Below are positions 17,100 through 28,775 of a stretch of 64,000 nucleotides of DNA, in pieces. A model generated the notes under the pieces. That model saw nothing but the letters and a program-made list of their open reading frames with translations. It did no database searches and was not told the origin of the DNA. Within the stretch, counting starts at the first letter, position 1; every line of letters starts with the position of its first letter. The position numbers and the translations under genes were made by a program. Location of the stretch: assembly GCF_947251545.1 (NCBI RefSeq), contig NZ_OX366362.1, positions 496,001 to 560,000 on the forward strand. The letters run 5' to 3'. The stretch is from Wolbachia endosymbiont (group A) of Anomoia purmunda (GTDB taxonomy: Bacteria > Pseudomonadota > Alphaproteobacteria > Rickettsiales > Anaplasmataceae).

Positions 17100-19763
17100 C
17101 TAGATTCCCTGCATAACTTGCTTCAAAATTTCCTCCTGTTGCTGAGCATGGACACTAGCATAACCACATGCAGGAGATGCAGCAGCAGGCCTCGCGATGC
17201 ATTTAGGTCTTTTTGCTTGAATATTGAGATTGGACAACACTTCTTCTATCAATGGGTTGACAAAAAACCATCCCCCCATATTTTTTGGTTCTTCTTGACA
17301 CCATATAATTTCAGCGTTCTTGTATTTCTCAAGTTCACTGCTTAATTTATCGGCAGGAAACGGATAGAATTGCTCCAAACGTATTACTGCTATATCGTTT
17401 ATTTTTTGTGCTTCACATACTTCAATTATGTTGTAGTAAACTTTACCACTGCATATTACAACTTTACGTATTTTATCATTTAGAACCAAATCTGTTCTAT
17501 ATTCTGGGATTACCGTGAGGAATTTTCCTTCAAAGTCAGATAGGTTAGAAACTGCTCTTTTATGACGCAGTAGCGATTTAGGTGTAAACACTACCAGAGG
17601 CTTACGAAAGTCTCTATGCATTTGTCTGCGTAAAGCATGAAAATAATTTGCTGGGGTTGAACAATTAACTACCTGCATATTATCTTCTGCACAGAGTTGC
17701 AAAAATCTCTCTATACGCGCGGAGCTATGCTCAGGTCCCTGTCCTTCATAACCATGAGGCAGCAACAAAACTAGACCGCTTGATCGCAACCACTTTGTTT
17801 CTGCAGATGCGATAAACTGGTCAATCATAATTTGTGCACCATTTGCGAAATCACCAAATTGTCCTTCCCAGAGCACCAGTGAATATGGGGAATCAAGGCT
17901 ATATCCATATTCAAAGCCCATTACAGCATACTCTGATAAAGCGCTATCTATGACCTCAAAGTGAGCTTGCTTTCCATTTATATTGTTTAGCGGAATAAAC
18001 GCTTCTTCCGTTACCTGATCAACAAGCCTTGAATGACGGTGCGAGAAAGTTCCACGTCCAGAATCTTGTCCTGATAAACGCACTCCTATTCCTTCTGTAA
18101 GCAGTGACGCAAATGCAAGACTTTCGGCAATTGCCCAGTCTATATTACTACTGGAATTTATACTGTCTATTCTGCCATCAAGTATTTTTCTAACCTTATT
18201 ATTAATGTTAAAGCTACTTGGGATATTGCTATTTATATACACACCTAATTTTTTCAACTCATCTGGCGGAACACCAGAATCTGTATAGTATTCGCTCAAA
18301 TCGTTCAACCTTGCCCTTCTTAATTTTGACCATACTCCACAAAACCAGTCAGCTTTTTTTGGAGTGTAAGTCACTGATTCAGCAAGACTTTTATCTAATT
18401 TTGCCCTGAACTCACTGCGCAATTTATTTACCTCATCACCACTTAATACTTTCTCTGCGATCAACTTCTCTTCATACAGTGTTCCTGGAGTTTTATGCTT
18501 TGATATCGCCTTATACATAAGTGGCTGAGTGAAATTCGGTTCATCGCCTTCATTATGGCCATATTTGCGGTAGCATATTATGTCAATCACTACGTCCTTT
18601 TTAAATTTCTGCCTATATTCCATCGCCAAATTCGCAACAAAACTCACAGCTTCAGGGTTATCTCCATTAACGTGAAATACTGGAGCTTCTACTGATTTTG
18701 CTATGTCAGTGCAATAAAAAGAAGATCGTGCGCAGCATGGGTTAGCAGTAAAACCAACTTGGTTGTTAATGACAATGTGCACGATGCCATCCACCTTATA
18801 GCCTTCAATATTGCTTAAGGTTAGAGTTTCAGCAACCACTCCTTGACCGATGAAAGCCGCATCACCATGAATTGATATGCCAAGCACAGATCTTATATTC
18901 TGTTTTGCTCTTATTCTTCCAGCCAAAACCGGATTTACCGCTTCAAGGTGAGATGGATTAGGGCATAAACTTAAATGTATTTTCTTACCACCGGCAAGTG
19001 TTCGATCAGAAGAGTAACCAAGGTGATATTTAACATCACCAGACACCTCAAGACCACTTGGGCATGCAAGATTGCCTTGAAATTCAGATAGCATTGCCGC
19101 ATATTCTTTGCCCATAACTTTGGTTAGAACATTGAGTCGTCCGCGGTGAGCCATGCCAAGGACTATCTCTTCAATACTAAAAGCTGCAGAATCACTAATG
19201 ATTCTCTCAATTGCAACGATAGCTGATTCCCCACCTTCGATAGAAAAACGTTTATATCCAGGAAATTTCATATGGAGAAATTGTTCGAACATCTCAGATT
19301 CAACCAAGTGCCTCAGTATTTCCTTTTTATCTTGTGAACTCAGCGTATAGGTTTGATTTTCGATCTTTTCCTGCAGCCACATCCTCTCCTCATAAGAGGA
19401 GATATGCATAAATTCAAAACCGATATTCTTGCAGTAAATATCTCTATAGATTCCAGTGTCACCCGTAGGAGAGAGATTCGAATATTTCTGATAATCTACT
19501 TCCTTATTCACATTGGGTGATAACGGATTAAGATCCGCAAAAAAATGACCGTAAGATCTGAAAAAATTTGCTAAACTAGAAACTGAATCATCCACCTTAG
19601 TTACATGCTGCGGACTGCAGGTCTCCGCTTTATTAACTTCTAAATTGCTTGAAAAAATTCTATACCAATCCTCCCCGATTGATTTATCACCCTGCAAATA
19701 ACGGCTATACATTTCTTCCACAAATTCTGCATTATCACCATAAAGGCAGCTTAAACTCGACAT
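17100..19763 (-). CDS. sucA: 2-oxoglutarate dehydrogenase E1 component
   Basis: This thiamine diphosphate enzyme decarboxylates 2-oxoglutarate in the TCA cycle, passing succinyl groups to E2 (SucB, not in the window). Visible motifs are AHRGRLNVL, SIHGDAAFIGQGVVAETL (ThDP/Mg binding), YRKYGHNEGDEPNFTQP, and in the C-terminal half LLPHGYEGQGPEHSSARIE and CQEEPKNMGGW. I chose the ATG at 19763 (MSSLSCLYGDNAEFVEEMY), since homologues begin near this 'F-x-G-x-N-A-x-F-x-E' segment; the in-frame extension to 19874 is not conserved-looking. At 887 residues the size is normal. It is flanked by repeat-bearing spacers. Confidence 0.96.
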   Translation of the reverse strand: MSSLSCLYGDNAEFVEEMYSRYLQGDKSIGEDWYRIFSSNLEVNKAETCSPQHVTKVDDSVSSLANFFRSYGHFFADLNPLSPNVNKEVDYQKYSNLSPTGDTGIYRDIYCKNIGFEFMHISSYEERMWLQEKIENQTYTLSSQDKKEILRHLVESEMFEQFLHMKFPGYKRFSIEGGESAIVAIERIISDSAAFSIEEIVLGMAHRGRLNVLTKVMGKEYAAMLSEFQGNLACPSGLEVSGDVKYHLGYSSDRTLAGGKKIHLSLCPNPSHLEAVNPVLAGRIRAKQNIRSVLGISIHGDAAFIGQGVVAETLTLSNIEGYKVDGIVHIVINNQVGFTANPCCARSSFYCTDIAKSVEAPVFHVNGDNPEAVSFVANLAMEYRQKFKKDVVIDIICYRKYGHNEGDEPNFTQPLMYKAISKHKTPGTLYEEKLIAEKVLSGDEVNKLRSEFRAKLDKSLAESVTYTPKKADWFCGVWSKLRRARLNDLSEYYTDSGVPPDELKKLGVYINSNIPSSFNINNKVRKILDGRIDSINSSSNIDWAIAESLAFASLLTEGIGVRLSGQDSGRGTFSHRHSRLVDQVTEEAFIPLNNINGKQAHFEVIDSALSEYAVMGFEYGYSLDSPYSLVLWEGQFGDFANGAQIMIDQFIASAETKWLRSSGLVLLLPHGYEGQGPEHSSARIERFLQLCAEDNMQVVNCSTPANYFHALRRQMHRDFRKPLVVFTPKSLLRHKRAVSNLSDFEGKFLTVIPEYRTDLVLNDKIRKVVICSGKVYYNIIEVCEAQKINDIAVIRLEQFYPFPADKLSSELEKYKNAEIIWCQEEPKNMGGWFFVNPLIEEVLSNLNIQAKRPKCIARPAAASPACGYASVHAQQQEEILKQVMQGI

Positions 19764-20174
19764 AATTACTATATAAGATATCAAACACTTATAAGTATAA
19801 CTTAAGTTTTTTAAAAAAGAACTCCTTTCGTTTCTAATTATTAAATTACACTTACAACTATTGTAATATGGCACAAATTACATAGCAAATATTGTCATCC
19901 CAGTGCGTGAAGGTGGAATCTAGTTTCACTTTATTATGGTGTCATCCGAGTAGCCGACACTTGGATCCAGATTGCATACTGAGTTGGTGAGTATAAAAGT
20001 ATAGCTTCTACGTCATACCGCTGCGGTATCTCTTAGCCGCTAACAAGTAGCGGGATCTAGACGATTGTCGGTGAATCTAAATTACCTTAGCTACATTTCT
20101 AGCTGTAACTATAAATGTATGGATTTTTTATCGTGCCATGTTATAATTAACGTCTTGCTAAAAATTAAATATTG
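19764..20174. repeat. Divergent spacer sucA/gatA with small palindromes
   Basis: The spacer holds related palindromic units: 'tcatcccagtgcgtgaaggtgg' near 19893, 'tcatccgagtagccgacacttgg' near 19943, and 'gtcataccgctgcggtatctc' near 20011 followed by 'gctaacaagtagcgg'. Both genes point outward, so their promoters must lie here. A tataat at 20142-20147, 28 bp before the gatA start, is a possible -10 without a convincing -35. Confidence 0.6.
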
Positions 20175-21656
20175 ATGAATGAACTAAGAAAGTTAAGTAT
20201 TACACAAATGCATGACGGGCTCAAAAAAAAGAGTTTTTCTGCCGTTGAACTCGTAAAGGCGCACATCAGTGCGGTTGAAAATGAGAAATTAAATGCATTT
20301 ATAACAAAAACCCTAGAGATAGCAATGAAAGCTGCTAAAGCTGCAGATGAACATTTCTCTAGGCAAAAGGATGATTTAATCTCGCCGCTCATGGGTATAC
20401 CAGTTGGCATCAAAGATCTATTCTGTACAAAAGGAATAAAAACAACAGCATGCTCAAAAATGCTGGAAAATTTTGTTCCGACTTACGAATCTACGGTGTC
20501 TGACTTGCTTTTAAAAAGTGGAGCAGCCATGCTCGGTAAGCTTAATATGGATGAATTTGCTATGGGTTCTGCGAACACAAATAGCTATTTTGGCCCTGTT
20601 GAAAATGTGTGGATTAGAAAAAGTGATGGGGAAAAAGTTGTTCCTGGTGGATCATCTGGTGGATCTGCAGCATCGGTTGCTGGATTTTTATGCGCTGGAG
20701 CGTTAGGGAGCGACACCGGTGGATCTGTACGCCAACCAGCAGCTTATTGTGGAGTAGTTGGAATAAAGCCAACTTATGGAAGATGCTCGCGTTTTGGTAT
20801 GATTGCATTTGCGAGTTCTCTGGATCAAGCAGGAGTCATTACTCGTTCTGTCTCTGATTCAGCATTAATGCTGGAAGCAATTTGTGGCTATGATACAAAA
20901 GATTCAATATCGAGCGAAAAGCCAGTGCCTAAATTTTCTAGCTTTATAAATAGTGATGTCAAGGGTAAGTGTATTGGTATACCAAAAGAATATAGGATGG
21001 ATGGAATTTCAGAGGAAATAGTTCATAATTGGGAAAGAGTTGCTTCCTATTTAAAAGAAAATGGCGCTGAAGTTGTTGACATTACTCTGCCACATACTAA
21101 ATATGCAATACCAGTCTATTATTTAATCTGTTCTGCTGAAACTTCATCCAATCTTGCTCGTTACGATGGTGTGCGTTATGGATTAAGGGTTGATGCTGAT
21201 ACCCTTGAAGAAATGTATTCACTAACAAGAGCAGAAGGTTTTGGTAAAGAGGTGAAAAGAAGAATTTTAATTGGCGCTTATGCGCTTTCTTCAGGTCATT
21301 ATAATGAATATTACGAAAAAGCGCAGTGCATTAGGGCATTAATCAGAAATGATTTTATAAAAGCGTTTGAAAAAATAGATTACATACTTGTGCCATCTGC
21401 TCCAACGGAAGCTTTTGGCTTAAATGAAAAGCCAGATCCGTTAATTATGTGCATCAATGATGTGTTTACTGTGCCGGCAAGTCTGGCAGGATTGCCTGCT
21501 ATTTCTGTTCCTGTTGGGCTCTCCAATGAGGGTTTACCACTTGCCTTGCAAGTGATTGGAAATTATTATGATGAAGCTGGAATATTAAATGTGGCAAGTG
21601 TGATAGAGCAAAATTGCGGCAGAATAATTAGACCTCTGGCAAAATATATTAAGTAA
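20175..21656 (+). CDS. gatA: Glutamyl/aspartyl-tRNA amidotransferase subunit A
   Basis: GatA is the amidase of GatCAB, which converts Glu-tRNA(Gln) and Asp-tRNA(Asn) to the amidated forms; alphaproteobacteria that lack GlnRS depend on it. The amidase-signature triad is visible: Lys in GIPVGIKDLF (about residue 78), the cis-Ser in PGGSSGGSAASVAG and the nucleophilic Ser in SDTGGSVRQPAAYCG. The C-terminus (LAGLPAISVPVGLS) is typical. I chose ATG 20175 (MNELRKLSITQMHDGL) over the TTG one codon upstream. Length, 493 residues, is normal. gatB and gatC are not nearby, as is common in scattered Rickettsiales genomes. Confidence 0.97.
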   Translation: MNELRKLSITQMHDGLKKKSFSAVELVKAHISAVENEKLNAFITKTLEIAMKAAKAADEHFSRQKDDLISPLMGIPVGIKDLFCTKGIKTTACSKMLENFVPTYESTVSDLLLKSGAAMLGKLNMDEFAMGSANTNSYFGPVENVWIRKSDGEKVVPGGSSGGSAASVAGFLCAGALGSDTGGSVRQPAAYCGVVGIKPTYGRCSRFGMIAFASSLDQAGVITRSVSDSALMLEAICGYDTKDSISSEKPVPKFSSFINSDVKGKCIGIPKEYRMDGISEEIVHNWERVASYLKENGAEVVDITLPHTKYAIPVYYLICSAETSSNLARYDGVRYGLRVDADTLEEMYSLTRAEGFGKEVKRRILIGAYALSSGHYNEYYEKAQCIRALIRNDFIKAFEKIDYILVPSAPTEAFGLNEKPDPLIMCINDVFTVPASLAGLPAISVPVGLSNEGLPLALQVIGNYYDEAGILNVASVIEQNCGRIIRPLAKYIK

Positions 21657-21782
21657 GTTTTTTCGTTTCTATTGGATGACAGCTGGATGCCCAACGTGCT
21701 GCCAAAAGCTATGCAAAAAGTCTATTGACAGGTGATTAAACTATAATGTAGCCTATCGCCATATATCCGGGGGTGGGTTATT

Positions 21783-22313
21783 GTGAGGCTTTTTCACTTT
21801 TTATTCTTATTAATGTGTTTTTCTCTGTATTACTATGCGGGTTTTATATTTTCGCCCTGCCCAAAAGCTACGGTTTGCTTTTCACCTGGAGAAGATTGTG
21901 CTGTGCCGATAATCAGCGTAATAGATCAGTCTAAAAAATCTATCCTAGTTCAAGAATATACATTTACTCTTGGAACAATTGCAAAATCTTTGATTAATGC
22001 TAAAGAGCGTGGTGTTGATGTTAAAGTCATCTTAGATAAATCGCAACTCTACTCAAAATATAGTGTTATAAATGAATTATTTTCAGGTGGAGTACCAGTT
22101 TGGATCGATGATAAGCCAAAAATTGCTCATAATAAGATAATGATTGTTGATAATCAAAAAGTTATCACAGGGTCGTTTAACCTGAGTAAGACAGCTAAAA
22201 AAGGAAATGCTGAAAATTTATTAATTATTACAGATTATCCTGAATTGATTCAGCAGTATGTGAAAAACTGGGAGGCACGAATGTCACAGTCTTATAAATA
22301 TGCTCCCAACTAA
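21783..22313 (+). CDS. Phospholipase D-family nuclease (Nuc-like), secreted or anchored
   Basis: This is a small single-HKD member of the phospholipase D superfamily, like the Nuc endonucleases. The HKD motif is HNKIMIVD (residues about 120-127), followed by TGSFNLSKTA, where the Asn and Ser support the active site. Such proteins dimerise to form the site. An N-terminal hydrophobic stretch (MRLFHFLFLLMCFSLYYYAG) is a signal peptide or anchor, so it acts outside the cytoplasm. The start is GTG with a GGGGGTGGG ribosome site. The role is uncertain: DNA or RNA scavenging, or phospholipid cleavage. Similar proteins are frequent in Rickettsiales. Confidence 0.85.
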   Translation: MRLFHFLFLLMCFSLYYYAGFIFSPCPKATVCFSPGEDCAVPIISVIDQSKKSILVQEYTFTLGTIAKSLINAKERGVDVKVILDKSQLYSKYSVINELFSGGVPVWIDDKPKIAHNKIMIVDNQKVITGSFNLSKTAKKGNAENLLIITDYPELIQQYVKNWEARMSQSYKYAPN

Positions 22314-22368
22314 TCAAAAGCACTTGCTTACAATCAGTTCTAAAAACAGCAAGAGAGAGCTTTTTTGA

Positions 22369-22396
22369 TTGACTGGTATAATGATTATGATATAAT
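22369..22396 (+). promoter_or_regulatory. Sigma-70-like promoter
   Basis: ttgact at 22369-22374 and tataat at 22391-22396 are separated by 16 bp, 27 bp before the ATG of the 180-aa hypothetical gene. A ribosome site (aagga) follows at about 22410. Confidence 0.55.
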
Positions 22397-22422
22397 AAAC
22401 CAAAAGTTTAAGGAATAAAGTA

Positions 22423-22965
22423 ATGGATTACATAAATGATGCTGCCGGTAGCTACACTGCCGTTCATGATTTTTTTCAACACAGTGGTGTTGGAGATTAC
22501 AAAGTTCAATGCAGTTATGGTGGGGTACCGTATGCTACTGATGAGTACGTGCATTCTGGCGATAAATTTTGGAGTAATAATTTCATAGACTCACATTTTG
22601 GAAGGGAAATAAAAATGTGTCCTCAAAGTGAACTTTTAGCTAAAGAATATGCTGGAAATACGCTGCCAGTTTCAATATCACTAGATAAGGATTTAATAAA
22701 AATAAAGGAATGTCAGAAAAAAACGAAATTTGTGGAACTAGAAAGGGAGTTAGGCGATTTAGTGCATGATAAGCAAAAGCATGTAAAGTGTTACACAACA
22801 AAGCTATCATATGATGATGTGCATATTTACAATAACGATAAAGTTTCAACATTTAGCATAAAATACGACGTGCCAAATGATCCGAAATACAGTTTAAATA
22901 TAACATTTACAAAGGTTAATGATAATAAACCAGGATTTTGGCAGAAATTTAAAAACATGTTTTAA
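22423..22965 (+). CDS. Hypothetical protein, 180 aa
   Basis: I do not recognise this protein. It starts MDYINDAAGSYTAVHDFF with a good ribosome site (aaggaataaag) and a clear promoter upstream. It has no signal peptide or membrane helix. The middle is lysine- and cysteine-containing (IKIKECQKKTKF) and the C-terminus ends with aromatic and basic residues (PGFWQKFKNMF), a tail of a kind seen in some Wolbachia hypothetical proteins. It is followed by about 170 bp without a gene and then the remains of an IS66 end. Confidence 0.7.
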   Translation: MDYINDAAGSYTAVHDFFQHSGVGDYKVQCSYGGVPYATDEYVHSGDKFWSNNFIDSHFGREIKMCPQSELLAKEYAGNTLPVSISLDKDLIKIKECQKKTKFVELERELGDLVHDKQKHVKCYTTKLSYDDVHIYNNDKVSTFSIKYDVPNDPKYSLNITFTKVNDNKPGFWQKFKNMF

Positions 22966-23133
22966 CGTGACCATTCACTGGTTTTTACTCAATCAACCAA
23001 CTACATTCTGTAATATTTTGGACGTCAAAAATTGACTTTATTTTTCTTGAGCTTTTTTTAATTTAAAATAAATACAGAAGCTTGTATCTTGAAATTTGCT
23101 GCAAGTGCAATTGCTTTCCAGCTATCTTTTATG

Positions 23134-23176
23134 GTATCTGTTCAGCTAAGCAGTGTGAGAGACAATATAGCTAAAC
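23134..23176 (+). repeat. Remnant of an IS66-family end, truncated by the IS4 element
   Basis: The sequence from gtatctgttcag at 23134 on (gctaagcagtgtgagagac) matches, with a few differences, the reverse complement of the right end of the IS66 element (59545 back to about 59505). It ends where the IS4-family element begins at 23177, so the IS4 element lies in or beside an older IS66 copy. Confidence 0.7.
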
Positions 23177-24621
23177 CATACGCGTCAAGTTAAGAAGCAA
23201 GGGTAAGAAAATTCAATGAACTTAAGGTGGATACTCTAGTTTTTCTATATCTATCTTTCACAGAAAATTGTGACCAGTCTGTGGTAAGTTTTTTCAGGAA
23301 AATTCTCAAATTATTAATTTTACTGCTTAACGCTAAAAACAACTCCCTAATCCTTCTTTTTAATTCAATGAATGCCTTTGTTAAACTCAGCTCTGTATTC
23401 TCTTTCAGTTTTATACAACCAACTATTCCATGAAATATAAGAATTGCGCACAATTTAGCGTATAGTTCACATAATACTCTGTATGGTTTTCCTTTAAGTT
23501 CGTCAAGCCTGATGTGACTCTTATACAATTTAAATAATAATTCAATCTGCCATCTTACCCTGTAAACTGTTAATACTTGTTCAGCGCTGATTTTACTCTC
23601 TGGAACGTTAGTTATGAATATCGACCAATCCAGCAATTTTTGATTCTTTTGAGAAGATGTATATCCATGTGATTTTGCTAACTTATTAGCCCTTCTTCTT
23701 CTAATTATAGACTGTTCTTCAGTTAATTTTTGACATATAATTCTCACTTTAATTTTTACTTCTTTTCCTAATAGCACTTCCATCTCTAGAAGGGATTGAC
23801 CTTCTAAACATTCCAACAACTCTATTTTTTGATTTGTTTCTATATCATATATATTGGTATCAGACTTATAACGACTAACAAAATATGCACCTGCTTCATC
23901 AATCTGTTTAAAAGAACTAGGCACAAAGTAGCACAAATCAAATATTAGCAAATCATTGGCTGATAAACCGTTCAGATAATCCCTATAACCTTGATCCGAC
24001 CTTATTCCTTCTATTAAATTTAACTTATCTAGCGCTTGGTTCAGGTAATCAAAGACTAACTGCAGCTTTATTCCTGATTTGGTATTACTCTCACAATCTC
24101 TATAGCTACTCCCATATCCTTTGTACATATCTTCCATGCTACTAGGCAGGCTAATATAGCTACTATCCAATAGCTTAATGCTTCTAAATTGCTTCAAAAT
24201 TCTGCAATCAACCTGTAAGCTGTTTTTAAATAAAACTAAAGATTCATTATACATTCTTTTCATAAATTCCACTGCTTCTTCAGTAAATCTAAAATCCAAA
24301 CCCTGTTTTGTAATTTCTATCGAGTCTTCATTTAGCAATTGGCACATTGTTTCTATGCTGCAATCACCAACTCCTATGTTACCAAAAACCATAGCTTTTA
24401 TGAATGATGAGCCATTAAGTTTTCTCTTTCTTTTTATAAAACCTACTGCAATTGATATTTCGTCTGCTTTTTCATTAAAGAATTCATTGAGGTCTTTTGA
24501 TAAGCAAGCTATTCTGTCCATTGTAAGTTCTCTCATTCACATATCCAAGAGAACTTATACCTTATTCTTTTCCTTCACTCTATCAATTTTACTTACACTT
24601 TTCCTTAACTTGACGCGTATG
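23177..24621 (-). mobile_element. IS4-family insertion sequence, full length (copy 1)
   Basis: The terminal inverted repeats catacgcgtcaagttaag (23177-23194 and its complement ending at 24621) enclose one intact transposase; total length is 1,445 bp. It is nearly identical to copies at 27466-28775 and 42290-43559, all in the same orientation. No obvious target duplication flanks it. Confidence 0.88.
23190..24536 (-). CDS. IS4-family transposase, intact
   Basis: This is a DDE transposase of 448 residues, starting MRELTMDRIACLSKDLNEFF. The first catalytic Asp is probably in KLLDSSYISLP (about residue 136), the second in NDLLIFDLCYF (about 215), and the Glu in the YRVRWQIELLFKLYKS strand (about 346), which is the Y-(2)-R-(3)-E-(6)-K signature of the IS4 group. 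The frame is intact and only a few nucleotides differ between copies, so it may be active and recently spread. Plus-strand frames across this gene are antisense shadows. Confidence 0.92.
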   Translation of the reverse strand: MRELTMDRIACLSKDLNEFFNEKADEISIAVGFIKRKRKLNGSSFIKAMVFGNIGVGDCSIETMCQLLNEDSIEITKQGLDFRFTEEAVEFMKRMYNESLVLFKNSLQVDCRILKQFRSIKLLDSSYISLPSSMEDMYKGYGSSYRDCESNTKSGIKLQLVFDYLNQALDKLNLIEGIRSDQGYRDYLNGLSANDLLIFDLCYFVPSSFKQIDEAGAYFVSRYKSDTNIYDIETNQKIELLECLEGQSLLEMEVLLGKEVKIKVRIICQKLTEEQSIIRRRRANKLAKSHGYTSSQKNQKLLDWSIFITNVPESKISAEQVLTVYRVRWQIELLFKLYKSHIRLDELKGKPYRVLCELYAKLCAILIFHGIVGCIKLKENTELSLTKAFIELKRRIRELFLALSSKINNLRIFLKKLTTDWSQFSVKDRYRKTRVSTLSSLNFLTLAS

Positions 24622-24680
24622 CTTATATGGCCTCTCTAAATTTTGCCCACAAAAACCTAGTACGAAAACTTCTGTTGTGA

Positions 24681-25331
24681 TTAAAAATACACTAAATCTT
24701 GGTTTGCGCATGTTTCATTTTCTGCCATAAGAGACAATAATTTTGCGCTCTCGAGGAGACTATTTGCACCAACTGCTAAGATATGAGATTTTGCTTCTGT
24801 AAGTTCGCATTCAATCTTATCTATTTTCCCATCCAAATTTTTATGTGCATCTCTGATTAACTTATTCATTTCATTTTCTAAAAGTTTTCTTGCTTCTTTA
24901 CTCTGTTCAGTAAGAAGATCATCTATTTTGCTTGTAATTTCAGGCTTTATAAGACTTTCAATTTTTTCTTCACTGTATTTTTTGATTGCTTCTTCTATCT
25001 GAGTCTTTATTTCTGGCTTCAGCAGATCTGCAACTTCTGGTCCTACATTTTTTACTGCTTTTTCAGCTGCATCTTTAGCTGCTTTTGTAGCATTTTCATT
25101 AACAGACTTCAATATATTTTTTTCTATTTCCTGAGCTTTTTCGTTTACTTCAGCTTTAGCTGCTTTTCTAGCTTCTGCTTTTAAGTCGTCACCCATTTCA
25201 GATATTACTTGATTCGCAGCTTCTTTTGCTGTTTTGCTTATACCCAGAATTTTATCGAATAGTCCTGCACGATGCACTTGAGAGCTGAAGTTTGATTCGT
25301 TAACCGAATTTTTGTAATTGTATTTTGCCAT
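24681..25331 (-). CDS. Hypothetical alanine/lysine/glutamate-rich coiled-coil protein
   Basis: I do not recognise a family. The protein (216 residues, MAKYNYKNSVNESNFSS) has a short polar N-terminus and then, from about residue 35 to 190, an Ala/Lys/Glu-rich region of long amphipathic helices with heptad character (for example EKAQEIEKNILKSVNENATK). No membrane helix or signal is present. Such helices suggest an apolipoprotein-like or filament-forming protein, but this is composition only. The gene is divergent from ligA, about 145 bp apart, and a ribosome site (aaggag) precedes its ATG at 25331. Confidence 0.7.
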   Translation of the reverse strand: MAKYNYKNSVNESNFSSQVHRAGLFDKILGISKTAKEAANQVISEMGDDLKAEARKAAKAEVNEKAQEIEKNILKSVNENATKAAKDAAEKAVKNVGPEVADLLKPEIKTQIEEAIKKYSEEKIESLIKPEITSKIDDLLTEQSKEARKLLENEMNKLIRDAHKNLDGKIDKIECELTEAKSHILAVGANSLLESAKLLSLMAENETCANQDLVYF

Positions 25332-25460
25332 AATATACTCCTTAATTTAAAAATTATACCAATATTATCATATAAATGTAAATGTTATATTAATATTAGT
25401 ATAGTTACTTTTATGGTACCTTTGAAAAAATTCATGGCTTGACGACAAAGGCTAATGTAG

Positions 25461-27464
<2,004 letters not shown>

Positions 27465-27465
27465 C

Positions 27466-28775
27466 CATACGCGTCAAGTTAAGAAGCAAGGGTAAGAAAA
27501 TTCAATGAACTTAAGGTGGATAGTCTAGTTTTTCTATATCTATCTTTCACAGAAAATTGTGACCAGTCTGTGGTAAGTTTTTTCAGGAAAATTCTCAAAT
27601 TATTAATTTTACTGCTTAACGCTAAAAACAACTCCCTAATCCTTCTTTTTAATTCAATGAATGCCTTTGTTAAACTCAGCTCTGTATTCTCTTTCAGTTT
27701 TATACAACCAACTATTCCATGAAATATAAGAATTGCGCACAATTTAGCGTATAGTTCACATAATACTCTGTATGGTTTTCCTTTAAGTTCGTCAAGCCTG
27801 ATGTGACTCTTATACAATTTAAATAATAATTCAATCTGCCATCTTACCCTGTAAACTGTTAATACTTGTTCAGCGCTGATTTTACTCTCTGGAACGTTAG
27901 TTATGAATATCGACCAATCCAGCAATTTTTGATTCTTTTGAGAAGATGTATATCCATGTGATTTTGCTAACTTATTAGCCCTTCTTCTTCTAATTATAGA
28001 CTGTTCTTCAGTTAATTTTTGACATATAATTCTCACTTTAATTTTTACTTCTTTTCCTAATAGCACTTCCATCTCTAGAAGGGATTGACCTTCTAAACAT
28101 TCCAACAACTCTATTTTTTGATTTGTTTCTATATCATATATATTGGTATCAGACTTATAACGACTAACAAAATATGCACCTGCTTCATCAATCTGTTTAA
28201 AAGAACTAGGCACAAAGTAGCACAAATCAAATATTAGCAAATCATTGGCTGATAAACCGTTCAGATAATCCCTATAACCTTGATCCGACCTTATTCCTTC
28301 TATTAAATTTAACTTATCTAGCGCTTGGTTCAGGTAATCAAAGACTAACTGCAGCTTTATTCCTGATTTGGTATTACTCTCACAATCTCTATAGCTACTC
28401 CCATATCCTTTGTACATATCTTCCATGCTACTGGGCAGGCTAATATAATCCAAACCCTGTTTTGTAATTTCTATCGAGTCTTCATTTAGCAATTGGCACA
28501 TTGTTTCTATGCTGCAATCACCAACTCCTATGTTACCAAAAACCATAGCTTTTATGAATGATGAGCCATTAAGTTTTCTCTTTCTTTTTATAAAACCTAC
28601 TGCAATTGATATTTCGTCTGCTTTTTCATTAAAGAATTCATTGAGGTCTTTTGATAAGCAAGCTATTCTGTCCATTGTAAGTTCTCTCATTCACATATCC
28701 AAGAGAACTTATACCTTATTCTTTTCCTTCACTCTATCAATTTTACTTACACTTTTCCTTAACTTGACGCGTATG
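27466..28775 (-). mobile_element. IS4-family insertion sequence with internal deletion (copy 2)
   Basis: The same terminal repeats as copy 1 bound 1,310 bp; 135 bp are missing inside. The left end touches the ligA stop codon and the right end truncates a phage RuvC-like gene. It thus marks the left edge of the prophage remnant. No target duplication is visible, which suggests recombination between copies or an adjacent deletion. Confidence 0.87.
27479..28690 (-). CDS. IS4-family transposase with 45-residue in-frame deletion
   Basis: This is identical to the copy 1 transposase apart from single residues and a missing block: after KQGLD it continues directly with YISLP. The lost 45 residues include the LLDSS segment that likely carries the first catalytic Asp. 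The frame is preserved (403 residues), but the enzyme should be inactive. The deletion joins 'ctaatata' to 'atccaaac' on the plus strand near 28447. Confidence 0.85.
   Translation of the reverse strand: MRELTMDRIACLSKDLNEFFNEKADEISIAVGFIKRKRKLNGSSFIKAMVFGNIGVGDCSIETMCQLLNEDSIEITKQGLDYISLPSSMEDMYKGYGSSYRDCESNTKSGIKLQLVFDYLNQALDKLNLIEGIRSDQGYRDYLNGLSANDLLIFDLCYFVPSSFKQIDEAGAYFVSRYKSDTNIYDIETNQKIELLECLEGQSLLEMEVLLGKEVKIKVRIICQKLTEEQSIIRRRRANKLAKSHGYTSSQKNQKLLDWSIFITNVPESKISAEQVLTVYRVRWQIELLFKLYKSHIRLDELKGKPYRVLCELYAKLCAILIFHGIVGCIKLKENTELSLTKAFIELKRRIRELFLALSSKINNLRIFLKKLTTDWSQFSVKDRYRKTRLSTLSSLNFLTLAS

Noticed and set aside
24622..24630. Near match of cttttatg (23126) and cttatatg (24622) as a duplication around the IS66 remnant and IS4
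   Set aside because: One mismatch in eight and no IS66 right end next to the second copy; it may be chance in AT-rich DNA.
24178..24639. Plus-strand open frames across the IS4 copies (also 43116-43580 and the first part of 28509-28772)
   Set aside because: They are antisense to the IS4 transposase and repeat in every copy; the sense frame has the catalytic motifs.
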